From assembly GCF_900198835.1 (NCBI RefSeq), contig NZ_LT900021.1:248001-312000 (forward strand): 64,000 bases of DNA, given 5' to 3'. The notes below the pieces were generated by a model. That model made no database searches and was not told the DNA's origin. It saw only the letters and a program-made list of their open reading frames with translations. The DNA is from Thermococcus henrietii. Its GTDB lineage: Archaea > Methanobacteriota_B > Thermococci > Thermococcales > Thermococcaceae. This document shows, piece by piece, positions 25,951 to 33,281 of the stretch (the first letter of the stretch is position 1; every line of letters begins with the position of its first letter). Made by a program: the position numbers and the translations under genes.

Positions 25951-27393
25951 ATGCGAATCGAGGACGTTTACGTCTGGGACATCAACGCCAAGTGGCTCGG
26001 GATAACCCCTTACCAGCTCATGGAGAACGCAGGAGCGGGAGTCGCGAGAACGATAGAGGAGCGCTTTGGAAAGGGCCTCAGGATTGCGGTCTTCTCCGGC
26101 ACGGGAAACAACGGCGGGGACGGCTTCGTCGTTGCGAGGCATTTGAGCTTCGAGAACGATGTTACGGTTTTTTTGGTGGGCGACGAGGCCAAGATAAGGA
26201 GCGAGGAAGCTAAGCACAACTGGGAAATCCTGAAGGGCCTCGACTTCGTGAAAATCAAGGTTCTCAAAGATTCCACCTACATAAGGTCCCTCGACCTGAA
26301 CGGTTACGACGTCATCGTCGATGCCCTCCTCGGAGCGGGCACGAGGGGCGAGCCGAGAGAGCCGGTACGCTCGGCCATCGAGAAAATCAACGAGTACGCC
26401 GGAAGGGCAAAGATAGTCAGCGTCGACCTGCCGAGCGGTTATCCATCTGAGGTTCGCGTTAAAGCCGACTTCGCGGTGACTTTCCAGTGGGACAAAGAGG
26501 AGTACGAAGGCTTTGAGAGGGTTATAGTTAAGATAGGTTATCCCCGGGAGCTTTACCACCTTGTCGGGCCAGGTGATGCAAAGTTCGCGCTCAGGAAGAG
26601 GGGCCAGCACAAGGGCCAGAACGGCAGGCTCTTGGTCATCGGTGGTAGCTCAAGCTATTACGGCGCACCGTACCTCGCCTCCAAGGGGGCGAGCTACATC
26701 GTTGACCTCGTTTACCTCGCGATGCCTGCCGAGCCTGCGAGGAGGATAAGCGACCCGGACCTGATTCTGAGGCCCTTCCCGGGCGAGAACTTCTCGACCG
26801 AGCACCTTGATGACCTGCTTGAGCTTGCCGAAAAGGCGGACGCCGTTGTCATCGGCCCCGGAATAGGTCTCGCTGAGGAAACTAAGGAGTTCGTGAGGGC
26901 CTTTGTGGCGCGCTGTGAGAAGCCGATGGTCATCGATGCTGATGGGTTGAAGGCGATAGCCGGAGATTTGGGCGTTCTCGAAGGCAGGACCTTCGTCCTG
27001 ACGCCCCACGCAGGTGAGTTTAGCGTTCTCTTCGGAGTCAAGCCCCCCGGGGGATTGATTGAACGGGCCGGGCTGGTGAAGGAAAAGGCCCGGGAAATCG
27101 GCGGCGTAATCCTGCTGAAGGGCCCCTACGACGTCATCAGCGACGGAGAAACCTGGAAGTACAACAGAACCGGCAACAGGGGCATGACGACGGGCGGTAC
27201 TGGAGACGTTCTTGCCGGTCTCGTCGGAGCCCTGCTCGCGCTCGGAAACTCCCCACTGAGGTCTGCTTCGGTCGGTGCCTTTCTCAACGGCCTCTCCGGC
27301 GACATGGTGAAAGAAGAGCTCGGAGAAAATTTCACGGCCCTTGAGCTCGCGAAGTGGATTCCGAAGGCAGTAAAATGGGTGGAGGAGTTCTGA
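25951..27393 (+). CDS. nnr: Bifunctional NAD(P)HX epimerase / ADP-dependent dehydratase
   Basis: Repairs hydrated NAD(P)H. The N-terminal YjeF-N epimerase domain (about 1-205) has ENAGAGVART, SGTGNNGGDGFVVARHL and DALLGAGTRGEPREPV. The C-terminal dehydratase domain (about 215-478), a ribokinase-like fold, has GRLLVIGGSSSYYGAPYLA, VIGPGIGLAEET, LTPHAGEF and the catalytic NRGMTTGGTGDVLAG. ATG 25951 has GGTGAT at ideal spacing. The fusion and length of about 480 residues are usual. It probably forms an operon with the macro-domain gene and the small membrane protein that follows. Confidence 0.94.
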   Translation: MRIEDVYVWDINAKWLGITPYQLMENAGAGVARTIEERFGKGLRIAVFSGTGNNGGDGFVVARHLSFENDVTVFLVGDEAKIRSEEAKHNWEILKGLDFVKIKVLKDSTYIRSLDLNGYDVIVDALLGAGTRGEPREPVRSAIEKINEYAGRAKIVSVDLPSGYPSEVRVKADFAVTFQWDKEEYEGFERVIVKIGYPRELYHLVGPGDAKFALRKRGQHKGQNGRLLVIGGSSSYYGAPYLASKGASYIVDLVYLAMPAEPARRISDPDLILRPFPGENFSTEHLDDLLELAEKADAVVIGPGIGLAEETKEFVRAFVARCEKPMVIDADGLKAIAGDLGVLEGRTFVLTPHAGEFSVLFGVKPPGGLIERAGLVKEKAREIGGVILLKGPYDVISDGETWKYNRTGNRGMTTGGTGDVLAGLVGALLALGNSPLRSASVGAFLNGLSGDMVKEELGENFTALELAKWIPKAVKWVEEF

Positions 27394-27408
27394 GCCAGGG
27401 GTGCTGGC

Positions 27409-27735
27409 GTGGCAGGGTTTAACTGGCGTTCTCTCTTTTATCTTCTCTTCGGTTTTCTCCTTGCGTTCAGCCTGCCGACCGGGGCTTTGGCCATCTTAAT
27501 TGGCCTCCTCTTCGTGAGAATTGAAACGCGTTATGGGTTATTCTTCTCCCTTGGAAGTTTTGTAATTGGAACCCTCGCAGGAACATTCGCTTGGGGAAAG
27601 TCTTGGATTTTTGAGGCCCTGGAGCAGGGCGTTTGGGGCTTTGTTGGAGGGCTTGTGGTTATCCTCGGACTGTCTCTCATCCTGGCACTGCTCCTCTCGC
27701 TCCTTAAAGGAAAAGGTGGTGGTGAGCCGTCTTAA
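27409..27735 (+). CDS. Small four-helix membrane protein, unknown
   Basis: 108 residues, GTG start, almost wholly hydrophobic with three or four helices (WRSLFYLLFGFLLAFSLPTG, then ALAILIGLLFVRI, SFVIGTLAGTFAWG and FVGGLVVILGLSLILALLL). Its tail is KGKGGGEPS. No family recognised. It begins 15 bases after the NAD(P)HX gene and is presumably co-transcribed. It ends three bases from a convergent regulator gene. Confidence 0.65.
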   Translation: MAGFNWRSLFYLLFGFLLAFSLPTGALAILIGLLFVRIETRYGLFFSLGSFVIGTLAGTFAWGKSWIFEALEQGVWGFVGGLVVILGLSLILALLLSLLKGKGGGEPS

Positions 27736-27738
27736 GTT

Positions 27739-28296
27739 TTAAACCTCTATCAGCTTCTTCACTTCGTTTGCTTTTTCACAGAGCTCACAGCTCTGGAGGA
27801 AAACGAGCATGTTGAGGAAGTGGAGGAGCTCTATCTCTCCGAGCTCCACGTTTGCCTCGGAAATCTTCTTTATAATCGGCTGTGCGTTAATCTCGATTTC
27901 GTTGAGGATGTCCTTCACGAGTCCCCTCAGTCTTTCCCTATCTTTGATTTTTATCCCCGCTTTTTCAAGGACTTCAACGAGTCTCTCCGCCTCAACTTGG
28001 AGGTACATCTGGCGGAAGTTCTCAACGCTCTCATGGGGCTCGGCCTTTATGAGGAACAGCCTCGCGGTCCTGCCGTAGAGCTTTTCGTTGCCCTCACTGC
28101 CGAGTTCCTCGACAAGACCGGCCTTTTCAAGGGCCTTGATATGCCTGTAAATCGTCGTTCTGTCTTTGCCTATCTCCATGCTAAGCTCCCATACCGTCAT
28201 TGGTCTCTGCCGGAGAAGTCGAAGGATTTTAAAGCGTGTTTCATCTGAAAGAACCCTTACCTTTTCGGGCTGGGTTATTATGATAACTTCCTTCAC
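27739..28296 (-). CDS. ArsR-like winged-helix regulator
   Basis: 185 residues. A winged helix-turn-helix spans about 10-75 (LSDETRFKILRLLRQRPMTV, then IGKDRTTIYRHIKALEKAGL and LYGRTARLFLI). A helical effector domain follows; its end contains CELCEKA, which could bind a metal or respond to redox. The GTG start immediately follows the stop of the DUF211 gene. Its N-terminal halves and the NEKLYGRTA wing resemble those of the regulator two genes upstream, so the pair look like diverged paralogues. Confidence 0.85.
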   Translation of the reverse strand: MKEVIIITQPEKVRVLSDETRFKILRLLRQRPMTVWELSMEIGKDRTTIYRHIKALEKAGLVEELGSEGNEKLYGRTARLFLIKAEPHESVENFRQMYLQVEAERLVEVLEKAGIKIKDRERLRGLVKDILNEIEINAQPIIKKISEANVELGEIELLHFLNMLVFLQSCELCEKANEVKKLIEV

Positions 28297-28602
28297 TCAA
28301 TACTCCTCCAGCTTGTCCTGCGGGGTCTCCTCTTCCTCGACGATTCTTCTCCCTGCGGCGACCATATCGATGCTGTGCACCACGCCACCGAATTCCTCGA
28401 TGGTTCTGACTATCTCGTCATAGTCGAGGTCATCGCCCATTATCGTTATCTTCACGTTCTCCGTCTCCTTGTCAATTTCAACGAGCGTGATGTTGACGCC
28501 CTCGACGCCCTCAAGCTCGCTCAGTCCAAGGGCCAGCTCCGTAACTATTGGCTGGTGGGGCTTGAGAACGTCCAGAACGAGGAGCCTTATTCCCTTCGCC
28601 AT
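28297..28602 (-). CDS. DUF211-family protein
   Basis: 101 residues, ferredoxin-like fold typical of DUF211: GIRLLVLDVLKPHQPIVTEL, then VNITLVEIDKETENVKITI and IVRTIEEFGGVVHSIDMVAAG. Family members form small oligomers of unknown role, possibly ligand-sensing. ATG 28602 overlaps the preceding regulator gene region by spacing of a few bases; GTG 28611 is an alternative. It is sandwiched between two winged-helix regulators in one operon. Confidence 0.88.
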   Translation of the reverse strand: MAKGIRLLVLDVLKPHQPIVTELALGLSELEGVEGVNITLVEIDKETENVKITIMGDDLDYDEIVRTIEEFGGVVHSIDMVAAGRRIVEEEETPQDKLEEY

Positions 28603-28607
28603 CTTCA

Positions 28608-29183
28608 TCACTTCTTCAGCAACTCACCGAGCTTTTTGAGGAGCTCAATGCTCTCTTCATCCCGGCCCATTCTAGCCATCGCGAGCCAGTCAATGGCGTG
28701 GATTATATCCTCGTTTGAGAACTCCTTAAGCCTGTCCTCGTTGGCCTCAATCTCCTCCGAGATTTCCGTTTTAAACTCGTGTTCTTTCTTGAGTAGCTCA
28801 TCCATGACGTTGAGGAGTTCCTCATCCTTGAAGTCGTAGCCGAGGGCCCTGAAGATGTCGAGCTTCGTCTTGAGCTTCGAGCGGGCGAAGTAGCGAAGCT
28901 CCTCGTCGCCGAGATAGAGGTTGATGTAGAACGCGTCGGCGGTTCTTCCGTAGTACTTCTCGACGAGGTTGCCCTTCATTTCGGTCCTCTTAACCTCGAC
29001 GAGCCCGGCCTCCTTGAGCTTCTCGATGTGGTGATAGACGGTCTGTGGAGTTTTTCCGAGAATTTCGCTGAGCTGTGAAATAGTCATCTCTCTGTTCCTC
29101 AATAGAGCTAATATTTTTCTCCTCGTATCTTCAAGCATCAGCTTTATGACCTCTGGGTCTGTTATAACCTTCACCTTAGACAT
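28608..29183 (-). CDS. ArsR-like winged-helix regulator
   Basis: 191 residues. The winged helix is in the first 80 (KLMLEDTRRKILALLRNRE, LGKTPQTVYHHIEKLKEAGL, LVEKYYGRTADAFYINLYLG). A long helical, strongly charged region follows to the C-terminus. ATG 29183 has GGGTGGTC upstream; an upstream alternative at 29192 adds three residues. First gene of a three-gene operon and divergent from the acyl-CoA synthetase alpha gene at 29361. The shared promoter region contains an imperfect palindrome (29266-29284) that could be its operator. Confidence 0.87.
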   Translation of the reverse strand: MSKVKVITDPEVIKLMLEDTRRKILALLRNREMTISQLSEILGKTPQTVYHHIEKLKEAGLVEVKRTEMKGNLVEKYYGRTADAFYINLYLGDEELRYFARSKLKTKLDIFRALGYDFKDEELLNVMDELLKKEHEFKTEISEEIEANEDRLKEFSNEDIIHAIDWLAMARMGRDEESIELLKKLGELLKK

Positions 29184-29255
29184 TATGACCACCCAATCTT
29201 AACGCTCCAACGTTTCTTTAAACGCTCAGGTGTTTTAACCTTTTCCCTCGGAAGG

Positions 29256-29284
29256 TTTATATATGTAAAGGGCAACTGCCTTTA
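29256..29284. promoter_or_regulatory. Divergent promoter region with box A and palindrome
   Basis: TTTATATATG (29256-29265) can act as a box A in either direction. It is followed by TAAAGGGCA-AC-TGCCTTTA (29266-29284), symmetric except for one extra G. A second box A-like TTAAATAA is at 29322. The palindrome is a candidate site for the winged-helix regulator encoded to the left. Confidence 0.45.
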
Positions 29285-29360
29285 AAAAGCTTCATGGATA
29301 AAACGTCCAACTTCGGAAGCCTTAAATAACCTCGGCCGAAAAAACTTCGGAGGTGGTCAC

Positions 29361-30764
29361 ATGGGGAGTCTTGACTTCCTGTTTTACCCCAAGAGCGTCG
29401 CTGTCATAGGAGCCTCCCACGTGCCCGGGAAGGTTGGAAACGCCATAATGCGCTCGATGACGCTCCGCTTTGACGGCAAGGTCTACGCGGTCAACGTCAA
29501 GGGCGGTGAAATTGAGGTTAATGGTAAGAAGTTCAAGGTTTATCGGAGCCTCAAGGAGATTCCCGACGAGGTCGACGTCGCTGTTATAGCGGTTCCAGCT
29601 AAGTTTGTGCCGGACGTTATAGACGAGTGCGGTGAGAAGGGCGTTAAGGGCGCGATAGTTATCTCCGCCGGCTTCAAAGAGGCCGGAAGGGCCGACCTTG
29701 AGGAGGAACTCGTGAAGCGCGCCAAGAAGTGGGGCATTCGTGTCGTCGGTCCGAACTGTCTCGGCGTTACGAACCTTGAGAACGGCTTCGACTGTAACTT
29801 CAACCCGCCAGAGAGGCAGGCCAGACCGCCCTTCGGAAAGGTCGCCTTCATGAGCCAGAGCGGGGCCTTCGGTGCCGCAATCCTTGACTGGGCGGCCAGA
29901 GAGAAAATCGGAATGAGCAAGTTCATCAGCCTCGGCAACATGGCCGACCTCGATGAGAGCGACTTCATGGACTACCTCGGCGACGACGAGAAGACGGGCG
30001 TTATAACCGGCTACCTGGAGGGCGTCAAGGACGGAAGGAAGTTCCTCGAGACCGCAAGAAGGGTTACCCTCAAGAAGCCCGTCGTGATTCTCAAGAGCGG
30101 AAGGACTGAAGCAGGGGCCAAAGCGGCCGCTTCTCACACCGGTTCCCTCGCGGGTTCATACGCAATTTACAGGGCGGCCTTTGAGCAGAGCGGTGTTCTG
30201 GAAGCGACCACGATGAGACAGCTCTTCAACTACGCGAAGGTCTTGGCAATGCAGAAGCCGGCCAAGGGTGACCGCGTCGCGATAGTCACCAACGGCGGTG
30301 GAGCAGGAGTCATGATGAGCGACGGCCTGCTCGAGCGCGGTTTGAAGATGGCGGAGCTTAGCGAGGAGACGCTTAAGAAGTTCGAGGAGGACATCAAGGC
30401 CGGAAAGCTCCCGGCTCACATGTCCTACAAGAACCCGATTGACGTCATAGGCGACGCCCCGTCGAGCAGGTACGAGAGGGCCATGCGCTACGCCCTCGAA
30501 GACCCGAACGTCGACGTCCTCGTCGTCATCGCGCTCTTCCAGAGCCCGGCCCTCGACGAGGGAATCATTGACGCGGTCGAGAGAATGAAGGCCTACGGCA
30601 AGCCGATTGTCTTCGTCGCCCCCGGTGGAGACTTCCCGCACAAGATGGCGAGGAACATCGAGGGGAAGGGCATTCCGGTCTACGAGACCACAGAGGACGC
30701 GGTCGATGCCGTCTACGCCCTCGTCAGGTACGGCGAGTGGCTCAGGGAGAACGGAAAGCTCTGA
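29361..30764 (+). CDS. ADP-forming acyl-CoA synthetase, alpha subunit
   Basis: 467 residues and full-length for the alpha subunit of acetyl/acyl-CoA synthetase (ADP-forming), the energy-conserving last step of fermentation. It has the CoA-binding domain (DFLFYPKSVAVIGASHVPGK), MSQSGAFGAAILDWAA in the ligase domain, and the phosphorylated histidine in AASHTGSLAGSYAIYRAAF. ATG 29361 follows GGAGGTGGT. The beta subunit with the ATP-grasp fold is encoded elsewhere, which is usual in Thermococcales where several alpha subunits share partners. Similar throughout to the gene at 888-2213 but closer to the canonical family. Candidate target of the adjacent regulator. Confidence 0.92.
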   Translation: MGSLDFLFYPKSVAVIGASHVPGKVGNAIMRSMTLRFDGKVYAVNVKGGEIEVNGKKFKVYRSLKEIPDEVDVAVIAVPAKFVPDVIDECGEKGVKGAIVISAGFKEAGRADLEEELVKRAKKWGIRVVGPNCLGVTNLENGFDCNFNPPERQARPPFGKVAFMSQSGAFGAAILDWAAREKIGMSKFISLGNMADLDESDFMDYLGDDEKTGVITGYLEGVKDGRKFLETARRVTLKKPVVILKSGRTEAGAKAAASHTGSLAGSYAIYRAAFEQSGVLEATTMRQLFNYAKVLAMQKPAKGDRVAIVTNGGGAGVMMSDGLLERGLKMAELSEETLKKFEEDIKAGKLPAHMSYKNPIDVIGDAPSSRYERAMRYALEDPNVDVLVVIALFQSPALDEGIIDAVERMKAYGKPIVFVAPGGDFPHKMARNIEGKGIPVYETTEDAVDAVYALVRYGEWLRENGKL

Positions 30765-30785
30765 GCCGTTTTCTCTTTTCTCCTG

Positions 30786-31553
30786 CTAAACTTCAACCCA
30801 CGTGAAGTCCCTCGCAACCTCGCCCGGAATCCCGGCTTCCCTGACCTTCTTCTCCAGAACTTCATGGGGGTAGTTGCTGTGGCTTATGTGGGCGAAGACA
30901 GTGTAGCCTGCCCCAACTTTCTTCGCCAGCTCTATCGCCTCCCTGACTCCAAGATGCGAGCCGGGAATGGCTTCCCTGTGGGTCATCTCGGCTATGAGCA
31001 GGTCGGCCCCTTCCATGAGCTTTATTGCTTTCTCGTCCTTCAGAATCTCCGGCCCGGTGTCGCCGGTTATCGCTATCCTCTTCCCCTTCACCTCGATGAC
31101 GAAGCCACCAGCCGTTATCGTGTGGGTGACGGGAAAGTGAACTACCCTCATCTTCCCGATTCTCGTCTCCTTCCAGAACTCAAGCTCGTGGTAGGTCCAC
31201 TCATGGCCTTCAGGACTTTCCGAGCCGAAGGCCAGCCTCGCCAAGCTTTTCGCGACTTCGAGTGCCTCATTGTGGGAGTAGAATTCAAGGCGCTTGAAGA
31301 CCTGAAGGTCCGGTAAGCCGAAGACGTGGTCGAAGTGGCCGTGGGTGATGAGAACCCGCTCCACCTTCCTGTTCAGCCTCTCCAGGTGGTAGTGCAGGTC
31401 TGGACTCGGGTCGACGAGCGTTTTATCAAAGTAAAGCGAGAACCGCGTTCTCCTTAAGGCAGGGTTGATTCTGGCCCGCGAGCAGTTCTCGCAGGTGCAG
31501 AGGGGCTTCGGCGTCCCGCTGTATGAACCCGAGCCGAGAATCACGACCTTCAT
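30786..31553 (-). CDS. Metallo-beta-lactamase-fold hydrolase, PhnP-like
   Basis: 255 residues. The MBL zinc motif is THGHFDHVFGLP, with further ligands in FPVTHTITAGG, ITGDTGPE and AHISHSN. The N-terminus GSGSYSGTPKPLCTCENCSRA carries the extra Cys pair found in PhnP-type phosphodiesterases. Likely a phosphodiesterase acting on a small cyclic nucleotide or sugar; the substrate is unknown. ATG 31553 overlaps the upstream transporter stop by four bases, so the two are translationally coupled. Confidence 0.88.
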   Translation of the reverse strand: MKVVILGSGSYSGTPKPLCTCENCSRARINPALRRTRFSLYFDKTLVDPSPDLHYHLERLNRKVERVLITHGHFDHVFGLPDLQVFKRLEFYSHNEALEVAKSLARLAFGSESPEGHEWTYHELEFWKETRIGKMRVVHFPVTHTITAGGFVIEVKGKRIAITGDTGPEILKDEKAIKLMEGADLLIAEMTHREAIPGSHLGVREAIELAKKVGAGYTVFAHISHSNYPHEVLEKKVREAGIPGEVARDFTWVEV

Positions 31554-32395
31554 TCCCTCACCCCGCTCTCCTCTCTGCTCACCGTTAGGGTTCCAAGGGT
31601 TATTAAGGCTAAGCCCGCGAGGTGGTAGGCCGTTGCCCTCTCGCCGAGGAGCGCAATCGAGACGAGAACAGTTAAAGCGGGCGCGGGCGTTAAAATGGCC
31701 GTCGCCTTCGAGAGGTTAATCCGCGCTATCGCCAAGTACCAGAGGCTCTGGGTGAGCGCTATTATCAGTCCCTCCGCCAGTGCGAGCTTCGTGAAGGCGA
31801 AGCCGGTAATAAAGGCTGGAACGAGGAGGAGAAGCCCGCCGAAGGTGTTCCTCAATGTCGCTATCGTCACCGGGCTGTAATCGGTTCTCTTGGCTATTGC
31901 GTGCCCGAGCTGCCAGAAGAGGGGAGTTAAGAGGAGCAGGACGTCGCCCTTCAGGAGCTCCGGCCTCTTTCCCTGCGCAACCACGAGGAAGACGCCAGCG
32001 ATTAGGGCCAATGCCGAAACTACCGCCCTTCCGGTTATCCTCTCCCTCAGGAGGAGCCACGAGATGAGGAACGAGTAGAAGACCTCGAAGCGCGTGAGTA
32101 TCGCCGAGTTTACAGCAGTGCTCAGCCTCGTTCCGTAGGAGAAGAGTGAGTAAGCTATTGCCGTCGCGAAAAGGCCCGTTAGAAAGGCCTTCCTCAGCTC
32201 GGTCGGTCTTTCCTGGATTTCTTTCACCTGATCGCTGAGCAGTATAACCGGCCAGAGGATTAGCGAGGCTATTAAAGCGGACAGCGAGGCGAAGGCGAAT
32301 GGATTAATCGGGTTGGCCTTGATTACGGCCGGTTCGAGGCCGAGCAGGACCAGCACGGTGAAGGCTAACAGCGTCCCCTCTGTTTCGCGGTCCAT
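31550..32395 (-). CDS. EamA/DMT-superfamily transporter
   Basis: 281 residues with about ten helices arranged as two EamA repeats (first helix LLAFTVLVLLGLEPAVIKAN, second repeat starting around ELLKGDVLLLLTPLFWQLGH). Drug/metabolite exporters of this family move small molecules; no substrate can be assigned. The start ATG 32395 has a box A-like CCATAAAAACC about 25 bases upstream and no ribosome site, so a leaderless message is likely. Coupled to the MBL hydrolase gene. Confidence 0.88.
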   Translation of the reverse strand: MDRETEGTLLAFTVLVLLGLEPAVIKANPINPFAFASLSALIASLILWPVILLSDQVKEIQERPTELRKAFLTGLFATAIAYSLFSYGTRLSTAVNSAILTRFEVFYSFLISWLLLRERITGRAVVSALALIAGVFLVVAQGKRPELLKGDVLLLLTPLFWQLGHAIAKRTDYSPVTIATLRNTFGGLLLLVPAFITGFAFTKLALAEGLIIALTQSLWYLAIARINLSKATAILTPAPALTVLVSIALLGERATAYHLAGLALITLGTLTVSREESGVRE

Positions 32396-32431
32396 GAATG
32401 GATGTGGACGGTAGGGTTTTTATGGGCTTCT

Positions 32432-32485
32432 CTACCCATCGCGTTCAATCTCCTCGCTTATCTTGTCGATTTCTCTCTTACTCAT
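32432..32485 (-). pseudogene. Truncated small reading frame (relic)
   Basis: ATG 32485 reads MSKREIDKISEEIERDG and then a TAG, only 17 residues. It has a well-formed A+T-rich box upstream (ACATTATAACATTATATT) and lies 60 bases past the frameshifted gene at 32546. It looks like the N-terminal remainder of a small charged protein rather than a complete gene, but could be chance. Confidence 0.3.
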
Positions 32486-32545
32486 CATAATATAATGTTA
32501 TAATGTTCTCTAGTCAGCTCTCGCCCATTGATGCTCAAGCTATCC

Positions 32546-32798
32546 TTATTTCTCAGCTGTTTCGCTTGTGTTTTCGGTAAAGACCTCATCAAAATCCCTC
32601 AGGTCGAAGGCCAGCCCGAGGTTTTCCTTCCCCTCGATTCTCTTTGCGATTAGTCCATAGTGCTTCTCGTAGTCCTCCAATCCAATGAGCTCGGCTTTCT
32701 TTTCGAGCTGTCTCAGGACTTTCCCCGCATTTCCCGCCGTCAGGTTGCTCTATTGGGATTTTGGACTCACCCAGTATGTTGGCAAATTCTCTAAGCAT
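32546..32798 (-). pseudogene. Frameshifted small gene
   Basis: Minus-strand ATG 32798 reads MLREFANILGESKIPI. About 50 bases in, the sensible frame shifts: a second frame continues NLTAGNAGKVLRQLEKKAEL, then IGLEDYEKHYGLIAKRIEG and KENLGLAFDLRDFDEVFTEN to a TAA at 32546. Both halves have normal protein-like composition, whereas the unshifted continuation is out of character. A strong box A (CTTATATAATC) sits directly upstream. The intact product would be about 83 residues, highly charged, perhaps an antitoxin-like or DNA-associated protein; that is a guess. A sequencing error is possible. The rest of 32396-32878 holds no other recognisable gene. Confidence 0.6.
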
Positions 32799-32878
32799 GA
32801 TTATATAAGCGCGATTAGAGTTTTTATCTGGGAACGTTGATTTGGGTATATTTGGGTCCTTCTCCGTAGTACAGCACG

Positions 32879-33094
32879 GTGGTAAGCTTGGAGAATGTTA
32901 AGGGCGAAACCCTCGGGCTCGTACTGGCCGAGCTCCGCAGGATAAGGCGCGAACTCCAGAGGCTTGAGGACCTTTTGATGGAAGAGAGTTCCGAACTGAG
33001 CGAAGACGAAATTGACATTCTCCTAAAGGAAGCCAGAGACGAGTCCATTGAGTGGCTCAAACTTGAAGGCCTACCGAAGCAGGTCAAAAGTTAG
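32879..33094 (+). CDS. Small coiled-coil protein, possibly an orphan antitoxin
   Basis: 71 residues from GTG 32879, or 68 from TTG 32888, which has GGTGGT at good spacing. The sequence is almost all helix and charge: GLVLAELRRIRRELQRLEDL, then LLMEESSELSEDEIDILLKE. No toxin gene follows. Family not recognised; size and composition resemble antitoxins or small adaptor proteins. Box A-like TTTTTATC lies about 60 bases upstream. It neighbours the decayed small genes, so the segment may be the ruin of a mobile or toxin-antitoxin locus. Confidence 0.55.
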   Translation: MVSLENVKGETLGLVLAELRRIRRELQRLEDLLMEESSELSEDEIDILLKEARDESIEWLKLEGLPKQVKS

Positions 33095-33125
33095 GGTTCT
33101 CCGACTTGAGCAAAAGGGGCTCGGC

Positions 33126-33163
33126 TTATAAATGAATTTCCTCACTTTCCAAAAACTTTAAAT
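33126..33163 (+). promoter_or_regulatory. Promoter region of trpS and its leader peptide (two box A candidates)
   Basis: TTATAAA at 33126-33132 and CTTTAAAT at 33156-33163. The second is centred 27 bases before the leader ATG at 33187, exactly the archaeal TATA-to-start distance, so the leader ORF could be translated from a leaderless mRNA. Confidence 0.5.
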
Positions 33164-33186
33164 TCTCCTCTCCCCTTTCTCTTCCC

Positions 33187-33216
33187 ATGCTCGGTGGTCG
33201 TTTTTGGCTTTGGTGA
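33187..33216 (+). CDS. Trp-containing leader peptide MLGGRFWLW upstream of trpS
   Basis: ATG CTC GGT GGT CGT TTT TGG CTT TGG TGA: nine codons, two of the last three being Trp, ending 65 bases before the trpS start. Trp is the rarest residue, so two in a nine-codon frame directly before the tryptophanyl-tRNA synthetase gene is suggestive of ribosome-stalling control. Nearby complementary segments exist: GGTGGT (33193-33198) with ACCGCC (33229-33234), and TGGCT over the first Trp codon (33205-33209) with AGCCA (33239-33243). No ribosome site precedes it, fitting leaderless translation. No attenuator T-run is evident. Confidence 0.5.
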   Translation: MLGGRFWLW

Positions 33217-33254
33217 AGTTCCTCTCTTCTGCACCGCCTTAGCCACGAGTTTCG

Positions 33255-33268
33255 TTTCCACTGGAAAT
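33255..33268. repeat. ORB-core palindrome in the trpS leader
   Basis: TTTCCACTGGAAAT, non-coding, 14 bases before the trpS start and just upstream of its GGAGGTG ribosome site. In RNA it could fold as a small self-complementary element near the ribosome site. Confidence 0.6.
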
Positions 33269-33281
33269 GGAGGTGCTTTGA

